Shown: positions 37,543-46,479, numbered from the stretch's first letter. The stretch: 64,000 nucleotides of DNA from Nitrospira sp. UBA2082 (GCA_002331335.1 DCZO01000035.1:39095-103094); one strand, 5' to 3'. Notes: generated from the sequence alone by a model not told the origin. Numbers and translations are program-made.

Positions 37543-37962
37543 ATGGCCGACGCTGAAACGAATTTCCGCTCGTACCACCGGTATCCGGTCACCTACCCGG
37601 TGGTGTTTGGAGGCGCGCCTTTCGTCGGCGAAGGGACCGTGGGTGACCTCTCACTGACCGGTTGTTCTGTGACCTGTGACAGGACCGTATTGGCGGGAAG
37701 CTACGTCAGATTGAGCCTCATCTTGCCCGATCCCACTTCTTCCTTGTTTATCGAATTGGGCAAAATCCGTTGGTCTCGCGGGAACCGATTTGGCGTCGAG
37801 TTCATTCGACTACCGACCCTCACTCGGCACCGGCTGGACCGTGTCATCGAGGAACAGCTGACTGTTTTGCTAGAGAATCGTATAGGCAACACCTCGCGCT
37901 CGAACTCTCGTCCAATCCGCCTCTCACCACCCAAGCGACGTGCTCCACACGAACGAACGTAA
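37543..37962 (+). CDS. PilZ domain protein
   Basis: 139 aa. The start at 37543 follows AGGAG at good distance; a longer frame to 37465 is unlikely. The c-di-GMP-binding pattern is an Arg-rich entry (RSYHRYPVTYPV) and DLSLTGCSV, matching D/NxSxxG. The C-terminal tail is basic. It likely binds c-di-GMP and, being just after gspD, may tune secretion or pili. Confidence 0.8.
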   Translation: MADAETNFRSYHRYPVTYPVVFGGAPFVGEGTVGDLSLTGCSVTCDRTVLAGSYVRLSLILPDPTSSLFIELGKIRWSRGNRFGVEFIRLPTLTRHRLDRVIEEQLTVLLENRIGNTSRSNSRPIRLSPPKRRAPHERT

Positions 37963-38189
37963 CCTGCCTGCCGCGTTCACCCTTACACCTGTACGTAAGG
38001 ACCTCGCCTGTCCGTGAACTGCCTGGAATCGGACTTATTGTTTTCGATGGGAGGCTAGGCTCGGCTGATTCGCGTTGCGCCTTCTACAGCAGAAGCCGAT
38101 CATACTTGAGTGAAAAGCAAGGAAGGAACGGGCTTGATCGAATTGCCCCTACCACCGCATTAGGAGAGGAGCGCTTGTACTATTCCTGG

Positions 38190-38313
38190 CAGGCTGCTCA
38201 AAATGGCCGTCCAGCAAGGCCACAGCGAGCGAAGAGGCGAATCGTACTCTGTTCTGTACGTTGAGCCTCTGAGCGATGCGAGAACGATGCTGGCGGACGT
38301 TTTCAGCATCCTG
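38190..38313. repeat. Palindromic repeat, family 2, long copy
   Basis: The ends CAGGCTGCTCAAAATGGCC... (38190-38216) and ...GGCGGACGTTTTCAGCATCC (to 38313) pair imperfectly. An inner hairpin has GAGGC/GCCTC and CGTAC/GTACG. It touches the stop of the barrel gene at 38314, just as the short copy touches the AIM24 stop. The rest of the 350-nt gap 37963-38313 shows nothing else. Confidence 0.72.
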
Positions 38314-39156
38314 CTACGGCCTGATATCAAAGTGAATCGACATGCCCGCATGCGCCAAGATCGTGTCGATCGTGGATTCATAGCGATTCACAACAAGGTT
38401 CCCTGAAAAAAGGGCGCCCGTAAAGGCACCGCCGGACTGCGAGAACCGATCCGTCGTCAACCCGTCGTGTTCGGCATGGATATACTTCGCCTCCGCAAAC
38501 ACAGCCACGTACTTGAAGAGATGCGCCTTGATACCTCCCACGCCCATAAACCCGACCGTCGTATCCCGTTCTTCGGTGATGGCGCGGAGGAAACCTGTCG
38601 CATCTTGTCCACCGGGCCTCATCGCCATCTGATGCGCGCCCACGCCGATTCCGACGTAGGGAAACCACCGCCCGTTCGGATAGGCCTCGGAAATCGCCAG
38701 CGGGTAGCGAACCAGGAAATTGGGTCCGACATAGATGCCTGAGATTTCCGTCGTATTGCCCCCACCCGCGTTGGGACCAAAACCACTCACTCCCGGCCCT
38801 GGGGCAAAACGATTAAAATTGTTCACACAGCAGGCCACGTCTGCATACCAAATAAAGCCGCTGATTTCCACGCCGAGATCGACTCCCCACAATTTGTTGC
38901 GGGTCGGAAACCAGATCCCCGCGTTGCCCCCGACCGAGTGTTTCGTCTGATAGTCGATATCTTTGACCACCGTCGGCGTGGTCCCGTCCGTAAACGTGGC
39001 GTCGTGACTGCGCGGAACGGCGATACCCGCCATGACGGAAATATAGGGCTCGAGCGTCCCGCGAGAGATAGTCGGGAGCTCAGACCCCGCCGACGCGGAG
39101 AGCGGAGCGCCAAGGACACAGAGAAAACCAACGATCGCCGAAATTCTCGTTTTCAT
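38314..39156 (-). CDS. Outer-membrane beta-barrel, tandem copy 3 in reading order
   Basis: 280 aa. Signal peptide nearly identical to the two upstream copies (MKTRISAIVGFLCVLGAPLS, cut after ASA). Alternating strands follow, with the conserved SEAYPNGRWFPYVG and HLFKYVAVFAEAKYIHAEH blocks and a C-terminal HFDIRP. GGAGGA precedes the ATG. It is probably an 8-stranded barrel. The loops differ strongly from its paralogues, the strands little. Confidence 0.85.
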   Translation of the reverse strand: MKTRISAIVGFLCVLGAPLSASAGSELPTISRGTLEPYISVMAGIAVPRSHDATFTDGTTPTVVKDIDYQTKHSVGGNAGIWFPTRNKLWGVDLGVEISGFIWYADVACCVNNFNRFAPGPGVSGFGPNAGGGNTTEISGIYVGPNFLVRYPLAISEAYPNGRWFPYVGIGVGAHQMAMRPGGQDATGFLRAITEERDTTVGFMGVGGIKAHLFKYVAVFAEAKYIHAEHDGLTTDRFSQSGGAFTGALFSGNLVVNRYESTIDTILAHAGMSIHFDIRP

Positions 39157-39254
39157 TCAGTGTCCTCCAACTGTTCAAGACACCATAGGCTTGGACGAAT
39201 GTGGATCATGACATCTGCGCTCCGTCCGTCAATGGTCGGTACAGCACGGATACC

Positions 39255-40181
39255 CTACTCCTTCCCCCAGTCAGCCGGTTCCCAGTTAAAGTGAATCGAT
39301 AAGCCCGCATGCACAAAGACCGTACTGATCGAGGATGAATAGGGATTCACAATAAGCTCATTACCTGGAAGTGGTATAACGGCGATATCGGCAGGGCCAG
39401 AGTTTGCGAACCGATCCGTCGATAGTCCCCGGTGATGGGCATAGAGGTATTTCGCCTCGGCAAAGGCCGCCACGTACTTGAACAGATGCGCCTTGATGCC
39501 GCCCACGGCCATAAATCCGAACGTCGTATCCCGTTGGTTGGTGTCAGTTCGGAAAAGAGACTGCCCCCGCGCTCCACCCGGCTTCATCGACATCTGATGC
39601 GCGCCCACGCCGCCTCCGATGTACGGAAACCACCGCCCGTTGGGGTAGGCCTCGGAAATCGCCAGGGGGTAGCGAATCAGGAAATTGGGACCGACATAGA
39701 TGCCTCCGATCTCCGTCGTGGTGCCGCGATTAGCGACATGGTTTTGGACACTAGGGTCGCCCGCAAGCGTCACAGTGTCACCCGTTTGGTAATCCCCCGT
39801 GGGGTCATTATTATAAAAGTCCCGACAGCAGGCCACGTCCGGATACCACACAAAGCCGGTGATTTCCACGCCGAGATCGAACCCCGCCAACTTGTTTCGG
39901 GTCGGGAACCAGACCCCTGCGCTCCCTCCCCATGAATGTTTCATCTGATAGTCGACATCGTTGATCACCCTCGGCACCGCCACCCCGCTCGGCCCCGTCG
40001 GCGGGAGCGCGTCCTGAAACGTGGCATCTTCACTGAACGGAATCGCCACGCCCGCCATGAAGGACAGATAGGGCTCGAACGTCCCCGACGGCATGGTCGG
40101 CAGCTCAGCCTCCGCCGATGCGGAGAGCGGAGCGCCAAGGACACAAAGAAGGCCGACGATCGCCGAAATTCGCGTTTTCAT
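39255..40181 (-). CDS. Outer-membrane beta-barrel, tandem copy 2
   Basis: 308 aa, same signal peptide and strand blocks (ISEAYPNGRWFPYIGGGVGAHQM, shown here only by its key residues NGRWFPY). It carries the longest extra loop of the three, around residues 130-160. GGAGGG lies before the ATG. It ends HFNWEPADWGKE, a tail past the last strand that the other two lack. Confidence 0.85.
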   Translation of the reverse strand: MKTRISAIVGLLCVLGAPLSASAEAELPTMPSGTFEPYLSFMAGVAIPFSEDATFQDALPPTGPSGVAVPRVINDVDYQMKHSWGGSAGVWFPTRNKLAGFDLGVEITGFVWYPDVACCRDFYNNDPTGDYQTGDTVTLAGDPSVQNHVANRGTTTEIGGIYVGPNFLIRYPLAISEAYPNGRWFPYIGGGVGAHQMSMKPGGARGQSLFRTDTNQRDTTFGFMAVGGIKAHLFKYVAAFAEAKYLYAHHRGLSTDRFANSGPADIAVIPLPGNELIVNPYSSSISTVFVHAGLSIHFNWEPADWGKE

Positions 40182-40268
40182 TCACCGCCCTCCAGGAGAA
40201 GGAAGATCGGATACCAGAACTGCTTGGCCCCATCGGCCCCCCGCCACGAGCGGTGGGCCGACACAAAC

Positions 40269-41153
40269 CTACGGCTTGATGTCAAAGTGAATCGACAAGC
40301 CGGCATGCACATGAATCGAGTTGATCGAGGATGAATATTCATTAAGAAATATGGTGCTCCCCCCCGTCTTCGGAAACGTGGGGAATGCGTCGCCTCCGGA
40401 GGACAGCCCGTACCGATCCGTCAAGAGGTTGTCGTGATGGGCCATGATATACTTCGCCTCAACAAACGCCGCCAGGTACTTGAAGAGATGCCCCTTGATT
40501 CCTCCCAATGCCATCCACGCGTGCGTCGTAACCCGTTGGTCGGGCGCAGCGTTGGTATTGAGATTCCCACCACCCTCACAACACGTTCCGATCGCACTAA
40601 TTCCACGAGTTCCACCTGGCCTCATCTGCATCTGATGCATGCCCACACCGATCCCGACGTACGGAAACCACCGCCCGTTCGGATAGGCCTCGGAAATCGC
40701 CAGCGGGTAGCGAAGCAGGAAGTTGGGGCCTATGTAGAGGCCGTTGATCTCAGTCGCTGCGCCACTAAACGTTCCGCTTGCATTCGTTACCCCATTATAA
40801 TTTTCCCGAGGGCCCACGTCCGCTTGCCAAAGAAATCCGGTGAGTTCCATACCGAGATCGACTCCCCACAATTTGTTGCGGGTGGGAAACCAGACCCCCG
40901 CGTTGCCCCCAATCGCAAAATTATTTCTATAATCGACATTTTCGATAATCGTCGGCGCAGTCCCGGTCGGCGGCTGCCTCCCATCCGTGAATGTGGCATC
41001 CGCACTGCGCGTCATGGCGATGCCCGACATGAAAGACATATAGAGTTCGGGCGTCCCGGACGAGATGGTCGGGAGCTCAGACCCCGCCGACGCGGAGAGA
41101 GGAGACCCGAGGACACAGAGAAGGCCAACGATCGCCGAAATTCTCGTTTTCAT
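40269..41153 (-). CDS. Outer-membrane beta-barrel, tandem copy 1
   Basis: 294 aa, first of the three in transcription order. Signal peptide MKTRISAIVGLLCVLGSPLS, then the shared strand blocks and a loop with two adjacent Cys (GTCCEGG, about 200). The spacer to copy 2 (40182-40268) contains a GC-rich hairpin (40234-40260, 10 of 11 pairs), perhaps a transcript end. Confidence 0.85.
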   Translation of the reverse strand: MKTRISAIVGLLCVLGSPLSASAGSELPTISSGTPELYMSFMSGIAMTRSADATFTDGRQPPTGTAPTIIENVDYRNNFAIGGNAGVWFPTRNKLWGVDLGMELTGFLWQADVGPRENYNGVTNASGTFSGAATEINGLYIGPNFLLRYPLAISEAYPNGRWFPYVGIGVGMHQMQMRPGGTRGISAIGTCCEGGGNLNTNAAPDQRVTTHAWMALGGIKGHLFKYLAAFVEAKYIMAHHDNLLTDRYGLSSGGDAFPTFPKTGGSTIFLNEYSSSINSIHVHAGLSIHFDIKP

Positions 41154-41499
41154 TCATCGTCCTCCCAACGCCTGTGTCTTCCTTACGCCCGTAACAATCC
41201 CCGGATCCACTGTTGTGATTCTTGGCATGAACATCCAGCGATCCGCCTCTCAGATCGATCAGAAAGAGACACTCTTCTCGCATCGTAGGGGCGAACGGGG
41301 CCCACAGTAGCAACCCCACGTTCAGTTTTTAAAATAGATAAAACGGATTGGAGCTATCGGTAAATCCAATATCCCAAGATCGCAATCATGCAGGGGGAAC
41401 TGGCTGTGTTCGCCAGAATCAGGTCGCAATCCGCACCAGCTCATTGCAGGAAATTTGAACAGAGGAAGAGTGCTGCCGGAAGAACCCGCCGTGGAAGTT
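41154..41499. other. Intergenic region after the rTCA operon
   Basis: About 345 nt between the sucD stop and the first barrel start, both genes on the minus strand. It should hold the end of the rTCA transcript and a promoter for the barrels. An A/T-rich run near 41326-41342 is the only obvious feature. No gene. Confidence 0.4.
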
Positions 41500-42372
41500 T
41501 TATCGTCCCAGCGCTTTCTTGACGGCGTTGCCGATTTCGGCAGGGTTCTTGACGACGGTGACGCCGGCGGATTCAAGCGCCTTCATCTTCTCAGTCGCCG
41601 TGCCTTTGCCGCCTGAAATGATTGCGCCGGCATGGCCCATGCGGCGTCCGGGAGGCGCCGTGATCCCGGCGATGAAACTCACGACCGGCTTTTTGACGTG
41701 CTTCTTGATAAACTCAGCGGCTTTTTCTTCCGCATCCCCGCCGATCTCACCGATCATGACAATCGCCTGTGTTTCCGGGTCCTTCTCGAAGAGCGGGAGG
41801 ACGTCTACGAAGCCAGTGCCGTTCACCGGATCGCCGCCGATGCCGACACAGGTGGTTTCACCCAATCCAAGCGTCGAGAGTTGGTGCACCGCTTCATACG
41901 TGAGGGTCCCACTGCGGGAGACCACGCCGACGACACCCTTCTTATGAATGAATCCCGGCATAATACCGATCTTCGCTTCATCAACCGTGATCACGCCGGG
42001 GCAGTTCGGACCGATCAGCCTGACATCGCGACCGCGTAGCGCACGCTTCACCTTCACCATGTCGTTGACCGGAATGCCTTCGGTGATGCAGATGACGAGC
42101 TTGATCCCGGCATCGGCGGCTTCCAGAATCGCGTCGGCGCAGGACGGCGGGGGCACGAAGATAAGCGAGGTATCAGCCTCGGTCTTCTTCACGGCATCAG
42201 CCACCGTGTTGAACACGGGAATGCCTTCGACCTCCTGCCCGGCCTTCCCCGGCGTGACCCCGGCCACGACCTTCGTTCCGTAAGCCTTGCACTGAGTCGC
42301 ATGGAACGAACCTTCCTTGCCCGTGATTCCCTGCACCACCACCCGCGTATTCTTATTGACGAGAATGCTCAC
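41500..42372 (-). CDS. sucD: Succinyl-CoA synthetase alpha subunit
   Basis: 290 aa from the GTG at 42372, which has AGAGGA about 5 nt upstream and gives the family start (Val/Met)-SILVNKNTRV; an ATG farther up (42402) adds 10 residues. CoA-binding TGKEGSFH, and the phosphohistidine at about 247 in GHAGAI, matching E. coli His246. In the rTCA direction it makes succinyl-CoA from succinate and ATP, the substrate for 2-oxoglutarate synthase. Last gene of the operon. Confidence 0.96.
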   Translation of the reverse strand: MSILVNKNTRVVVQGITGKEGSFHATQCKAYGTKVVAGVTPGKAGQEVEGIPVFNTVADAVKKTEADTSLIFVPPPSCADAILEAADAGIKLVICITEGIPVNDMVKVKRALRGRDVRLIGPNCPGVITVDEAKIGIMPGFIHKKGVVGVVSRSGTLTYEAVHQLSTLGLGETTCVGIGGDPVNGTGFVDVLPLFEKDPETQAIVMIGEIGGDAEEKAAEFIKKHVKKPVVSFIAGITAPPGRRMGHAGAIISGGKGTATEKMKALESAGVTVVKNPAEIGNAVKKALGR

Positions 42373-42431
42373 AATGTCCTCTTTTCTTCCTCGCTCTCCC
42401 ATCTTCGGGGGGAAAGCTACTCTCTGTTCAT

Positions 42432-42551
42432 GTGAGGCGCGGGGCTAGGTCCCCACTGCGCGCATGCAACGAGCACCGCCCTTTAGATTTTAATCTTGAT
42501 TGGTCTTGCGTGCGCGTTGCGCGAGCACAGGGACCTGGCCCTGCGACTCAC
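42432..42551. repeat. Structured intergenic element, family 1, copy B (sucC-sucD spacer)
   Basis: Outer arms 42432-42453 and 42530-42551, complementary at 19 of 22 positions, with a sequence unrelated to the arms of copy A. The core has GCAACG where copy A has GCACCG, and CGTTGC where copy A has CGGTGC. This is a compensatory change supporting a real stem. It lies wholly between two operon genes. Confidence 0.85.
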
Positions 42552-42560
42552 CAAACCCCA

Positions 42561-43739
42561 TCACGCTGCTTTCCCTGTCAACCGCACAATCTTCTGCGCC
42601 GCTTCCCACAAGTCATTGGCCACTTCCAACTTCAAGCCGGACTCCGCCAGCAGCTTACGCCCTTCTTCGGCATTCGTTCCCTGCAACCGGACAACGAGGG
42701 GCACGTTGATCTTCACTTCTTTCGCCGCCTCGATCACGCCATGGGCAATGCGCTCACATCGGACGATCCCACCAAAAATATTGATGAAGATGCCTTTCAC
42801 GTTCGGGTCTTTCAGCAGAATCCGAAATCCTGCCGCCACCGTCTCTTTCGTCGCGCCGCCACCGACGTCCAAGAAATTGGCCGGCTCGCTGCCGGCCAGC
42901 TTGATCACGTCCATGGTGGCCATGGCAAGGCCCGCACCGTTCACCATGCAGCCGATGTTGCCGTCCAACTTCACGTAGTTCAGATTGTTCGCCGTGGCTT
43001 CGATTTCCAGCGGCTCCTCTTCATTCAAGTCCCGCATCTTCTGCACATCTTCGTGCTTGAAAAGGCCGTTGTCGTCGAACGACACTTTGCCGTCCAACGC
43101 GATGAGCGTTTTTTCCTTCGTGATGATCAGCGGGTTGATCTCGACCAGCGCCGCGTGTTTTTCCATAAAGAGACGATAGAGATTCTCCAGCATCTTCACG
43201 AACGGGTTGATGACCGCCGGCTCGATATTCTGGAGACCCAAGGCAAATGCCACGTTGCGGCCATTGTGCCCCTGAAAGCCGACAGCCGGATCGATGGCTT
43301 CCTTGATGATCTTTTCCGGTGTGTGGGCGGCCACTTCTTCAATTTCCATCCCGCCTTCAGTGCTGGCGATGAAGGTCGGCCAGCCCGTGTCGCGATCGAC
43401 GAGGATGGAGAGATACAACTCCTTAGCGATATTGGCGCCCTCTTCCATCAGAAGGCGATGGACCGTCCGCCCTTTGGGACCGGTCTGGTGCGTGACCAAT
43501 GTTTTGCCCAACAATTCCTTGGCGAATCCCGCCACGGCGTTCTTGTCCTTGGTGATCTTCACGCCACCGGCCTTCCCACGGCCGCCCGCGTGGATCTGCG
43601 CCTTCACGACGAACACGGGCGTGTTCAACTCATTCGCCCACGCGGTTGCAGCTTCCGGGGACGTAATTTCCTTCCCGCGCGGCACCGGCACGCCGAATTG
43701 GGCAAACAACGACTTGGCTTGAAACTCGTGAACATTCAT
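42561..43739 (-). CDS. sucC: Succinyl-CoA synthetase beta subunit
   Basis: 392 aa. An ATP-grasp domain starts at MNVHEFQAKSLFAQFGVPVP, followed by the nucleotide site and a C-terminal CoA-ligase domain with GGGATKE and the family segment IFGGIVRCE. Partner of SucD. A GAGGTAGAGA stretch precedes the ATG. It is flanked on both sides by copies of the same structured element (B downstream, C upstream). Confidence 0.96.
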   Translation of the reverse strand: MNVHEFQAKSLFAQFGVPVPRGKEITSPEAATAWANELNTPVFVVKAQIHAGGRGKAGGVKITKDKNAVAGFAKELLGKTLVTHQTGPKGRTVHRLLMEEGANIAKELYLSILVDRDTGWPTFIASTEGGMEIEEVAAHTPEKIIKEAIDPAVGFQGHNGRNVAFALGLQNIEPAVINPFVKMLENLYRLFMEKHAALVEINPLIITKEKTLIALDGKVSFDDNGLFKHEDVQKMRDLNEEEPLEIEATANNLNYVKLDGNIGCMVNGAGLAMATMDVIKLAGSEPANFLDVGGGATKETVAAGFRILLKDPNVKGIFINIFGGIVRCERIAHGVIEAAKEVKINVPLVVRLQGTNAEEGRKLLAESGLKLEVANDLWEAAQKIVRLTGKAA

Positions 43740-43758
43740 TCTCTACCTCACTACTTCT

Positions 43759-43931
43759 GAGGACGGCGGCGGAGGCGTTTCTTACTGCGCGGGCTTTCTC
43801 ACCCGCCCACCCTAAGTCACGCCGGGACGCGCCTTTCACCCATTGCGAGCACCGCCCCCTACCTGACACATGTAAATCAGCTTTTGCGCGCGCGGTGGGC
43901 GAGCACAAGAAATGCCTCCGCCGCCGTCCTC
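43759..43931. repeat. Structured intergenic element, family 1, copy C (frdA-sucC spacer)
   Basis: Outer arms 43759-43783 and 43907-43931 pair at 24 of 25 positions. The core keeps ACTGCGCG, GAGCACCGCCC and GCGAGCAC, but has an insert of about 45 nt in the left half. An inner stem CGCCCACC (43804-43811) with GGTGGGCG (43894-43901) replaces the GCACCG stem. It starts 3 nt past the frdA stop. Confidence 0.8.
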
Positions 43932-43934
43932 TTC

Positions 43935-45518
43935 TTACCCTACTTTTCTGGTGTACGCCGGCAGGATCATGGGCGAGATGACACCGCTGACATTCCCATG
44001 TTTCTTGGCTTCCGCCCGGAACCGTTCCACGTGCTTCAACGTCAACTTGCCCTGTGTGACCGACCCGGTCCGGGAGGCCGCCGTCAGACCCGACCGCTTG
44101 CCGAACACCATCAAATCAAGCAGCGAGTTGCCCATCAAGCGATTCCGCCCATGCAACCCGCCCGAGGCTTCGCCGGCCACGAACAGATTCTTCACGTTGG
44201 TTTCTGAATTCGTGTCGATCTTCACCCCGCCGTTTTGATAATGGAGCGTCGGATAAATGAGCACCGGATCCTTGCTGATGTCGATGCCGAACCGCTCGAA
44301 CTGGAGCATCATGGCGGGGAAATGTTTCTCGACCGTGCCAGGCCCATGTTCGGCATCCAACAGCGGCGTGTCCAACCAGACCCCGACGCGGCCCGACATC
44401 GTGCGGATACCACGGCCCTCTTCACATTCACGGATGATCGAGGACGAGACCACGTCGCGCGTATCGAGTTCGTTGACGAACCGCTCACCTTTGGCATTGA
44501 CCAGCTGGCCGCCCTCGGACCGGATGCCTTCCGTCACCAAGGCGCCGATCAATTGTTCGGGATAGACCGCGCCGGACGGGTGATATTGGAACGTGTCGAT
44601 GTGGTCGAGCTTCGCGCCCATCCGGTAGGAAAGGCACAACCCGTCACCTGTCGCTCCATAGTGGTTGCTGGTGGGAAACCCTTGAATGTGCAGCCGGCCG
44701 ATGCCGCCGGTGGCCAGAATGACCGACTTGGCCGCAACGACGACATATTGATGATTGTCGAGATCCTTCAGGATGGCCCCGGTGCACCGTCCGTCATCGT
44801 CGCTGAGCAGTTCGACCGCCGCGCAGAACTCCAGCAGCTGGATCTTCTGGTTGATGACCTCGTCCTTAAGGACCCGCATGATTTCCAGGCCGGTATAGTC
44901 GGAGCAGGTCAGCAGGCGCGGCTTGGAGCTGCCGCCGCCTTTCTTGACGTGCAAATTGCCGTCGGCCTGCCGATCGAACAACACACCGAGTTCGATCAGC
45001 CATTTGGCAATCGAGGGGCCTTCCTCGACCATCACCTTGAGCAGGTCATGATCGTTCTGCATATGGCCGCCCTTCAACGTATCGATAAAATGGGTGACCG
45101 GCGAATCTTCCGGCGCCACGGAGATCTGCATACCGCCTTGAGCCATCACACTGTTGGAATCGCCTAAACGGAGCTTTGTCGCAAGAATCGTCTTGGCGCC
45201 GGCTCCGTGTGCATGCAGCGCCGCCGCGCAGCCCGCGCCGCCGCCGCCGATGATCAGCACATCCGTCGTATGGTGGGGAGTCAAATCTACCGTGCTGCCG
45301 ATGGGACTGTCCCCCTCAAGCAACGTCGCCAATTCAACGACGGTCTTGTCGCCTTCGTTCGGGCCGAATCGGATCGGCCGATAGGCGCTCGCTCTCCAGT
45401 CCGGGTGGTATTTGTGAATCAGCTGATCGCGGTCGGCAGGGGAAAATTTGGGGATGGTTTGCTTGCGGCGAGCATCCCTGGTCTGATGAACGATCTGTTG
45501 AAGTGCGTGAATGTCCAT
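43935..45518 (-). CDS. frdA: Fumarate reductase / succinate dehydrogenase flavoprotein subunit
   Basis: 527 aa. An unusual N-terminal extension of about 85 residues precedes the FAD motif DVLIIGGGGAGC. Active-site elements are present: TEGIRSEGG, the HYQNGGV substrate histidine and GRNRLMGNSLLD. In place of the covalent-FAD histidine of SdhA/FrdA (RSHT..A.GG) it has DSNSVMAQGG, so the flavin is probably non-covalent, as in soluble fumarate reductases and aspartate oxidase. In the rTCA cycle it reduces fumarate to succinate. No membrane-anchor gene is in the operon. Confidence 0.92.
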   Translation of the reverse strand: MDIHALQQIVHQTRDARRKQTIPKFSPADRDQLIHKYHPDWRASAYRPIRFGPNEGDKTVVELATLLEGDSPIGSTVDLTPHHTTDVLIIGGGGAGCAAALHAHGAGAKTILATKLRLGDSNSVMAQGGMQISVAPEDSPVTHFIDTLKGGHMQNDHDLLKVMVEEGPSIAKWLIELGVLFDRQADGNLHVKKGGGSSKPRLLTCSDYTGLEIMRVLKDEVINQKIQLLEFCAAVELLSDDDGRCTGAILKDLDNHQYVVVAAKSVILATGGIGRLHIQGFPTSNHYGATGDGLCLSYRMGAKLDHIDTFQYHPSGAVYPEQLIGALVTEGIRSEGGQLVNAKGERFVNELDTRDVVSSSIIRECEEGRGIRTMSGRVGVWLDTPLLDAEHGPGTVEKHFPAMMLQFERFGIDISKDPVLIYPTLHYQNGGVKIDTNSETNVKNLFVAGEASGGLHGRNRLMGNSLLDLMVFGKRSGLTAASRTGSVTQGKLTLKHVERFRAEAKKHGNVSGVISPMILPAYTRKVG

Positions 45519-45535
45519 AGAGATAAGATCAATGG

Positions 45536-45636
45536 GTAACGGTTGATGGATAATGGTTCATGAACAAGAGGTTCCTGCAGCAAACCCTGTCGGTCTGGTT
45601 TCTTTTCCATTGACCATTTGCCATTGTCCGTTAACC
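45536..45636. repeat. Imperfect inverted repeat in the frdB-frdA spacer
   Basis: The left side has TAACGG...ATGG..AATGGT (about 45536-45560) and the right side ACCATT..CCAT...CCGTTA (about 45612-45636). They pair in three blocks separated by short mismatches. The spacer is 123 nt long, and frdA has no strong ribosome site. Confidence 0.5.
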
Positions 45637-45641
45637 ATGGG

Positions 45642-46355
45642 CTATTTCACGGTCGCACAATGCTCCGCCAGTTCTTTCTCGTTCATCGACAGAACCTTCT
45701 TCCACTCATCGTCGAACCGGCCGTCCTTGATCTCCTTGATGCGCGTATCCAATCCGGCCGGCTTCTCTGTAAAATGCGCCCCCTGTGCGCGGCTGACGTA
45801 GAGCGCCACGAGGTTCGGAGCAATATCGGCGATGCAGACCGGCGTGCACATGCCGCACATGACGCAGTCCATGAACATCTCCGAGACGCTCTGGAAGTCG
45901 CCGAAGACCGCCTTCCACACCCCTTCCCGCACGTCGATCTTCTGCGGGCAAGCTTCGGTACAGGCGTTACAATTCCTGCAGAGTGGGGCCTCTGGATACA
46001 GATTGAACAGATCTTGCTTGGGGTCTTGAAGCTTCTGAATATCGTACAGCGCCTTGCGCGCCGGGAAGGGTGGCATCATCGTAAAGGACATGCCGTCCTG
46101 AACCGCCGTCTGGCAGGCCAGACACGTTCTCACCTTGGGATCATCCTTGGTCCGATAGTAGGTTGCGCAGGCACCGCAGAATCCACCGAGACAGCCGACG
46201 CCGCGCACGACTTCCTGGCCGGCATACCACATGGCCTTGATGACGGTGATCCCTTCCGGCACCTCGTACTTCTTGCCGGCAATTTCAATCGTCACCATCC
46301 GATGCGTGAGCACCTCGGGCTGATCGATTACGTTCTGGCTGTCGTCGGTTGCCAT
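45642..46355 (-). CDS. frdB: Fumarate reductase iron-sulfur subunit with two ferredoxin-type clusters
   Basis: 237 aa from ATG 46355. A [2Fe-2S] plant-type site CLGGFCGAC...CLAC lies at about 52-88. Two CxxCxxCxxxC motifs follow: CRNCNACTEACP (about 128-139) and CVMCGMCTPVC (about 167-177). Ordinary SdhB/FrdB has one [4Fe-4S] and one [3Fe-4S] site; here both motifs have four cysteines. It passes electrons to FrdA. The donor is unknown. Confidence 0.88.
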   Translation of the reverse strand: MATDDSQNVIDQPEVLTHRMVTIEIAGKKYEVPEGITVIKAMWYAGQEVVRGVGCLGGFCGACATYYRTKDDPKVRTCLACQTAVQDGMSFTMMPPFPARKALYDIQKLQDPKQDLFNLYPEAPLCRNCNACTEACPQKIDVREGVWKAVFGDFQSVSEMFMDCVMCGMCTPVCIADIAPNLVALYVSRAQGAHFTEKPAGLDTRIKEIKDGRFDDEWKKVLSMNEKELAEHCATVK

Positions 46356-46402
46356 AGCTTTCAGCTTCCAGCCATCATAGCTTGGTTGCACAAAACTGAC
46401 GG

Positions 46403-46474
46403 CTGAGTGCTGAGGACTGAGTGAGAAAAGGCTTCTCCCTCTCAAAACCTCAGTCCTCAGTCCTCGCTACTCAG
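46403..46474. repeat. Inverted repeat in the icd-frdB spacer
   Basis: The arms 46403-46421 (CTGAGTGCTGAGGACTGAG) and 46456-46474 pair at 16 of 19 positions. The arms themselves are built from CTGAG/CTGAGG units, and the spacer between aclB and aclA contains similar CTCAGTGCTGAG sequence. Confidence 0.65.
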
Positions 46475-46479
46475 TCCCA

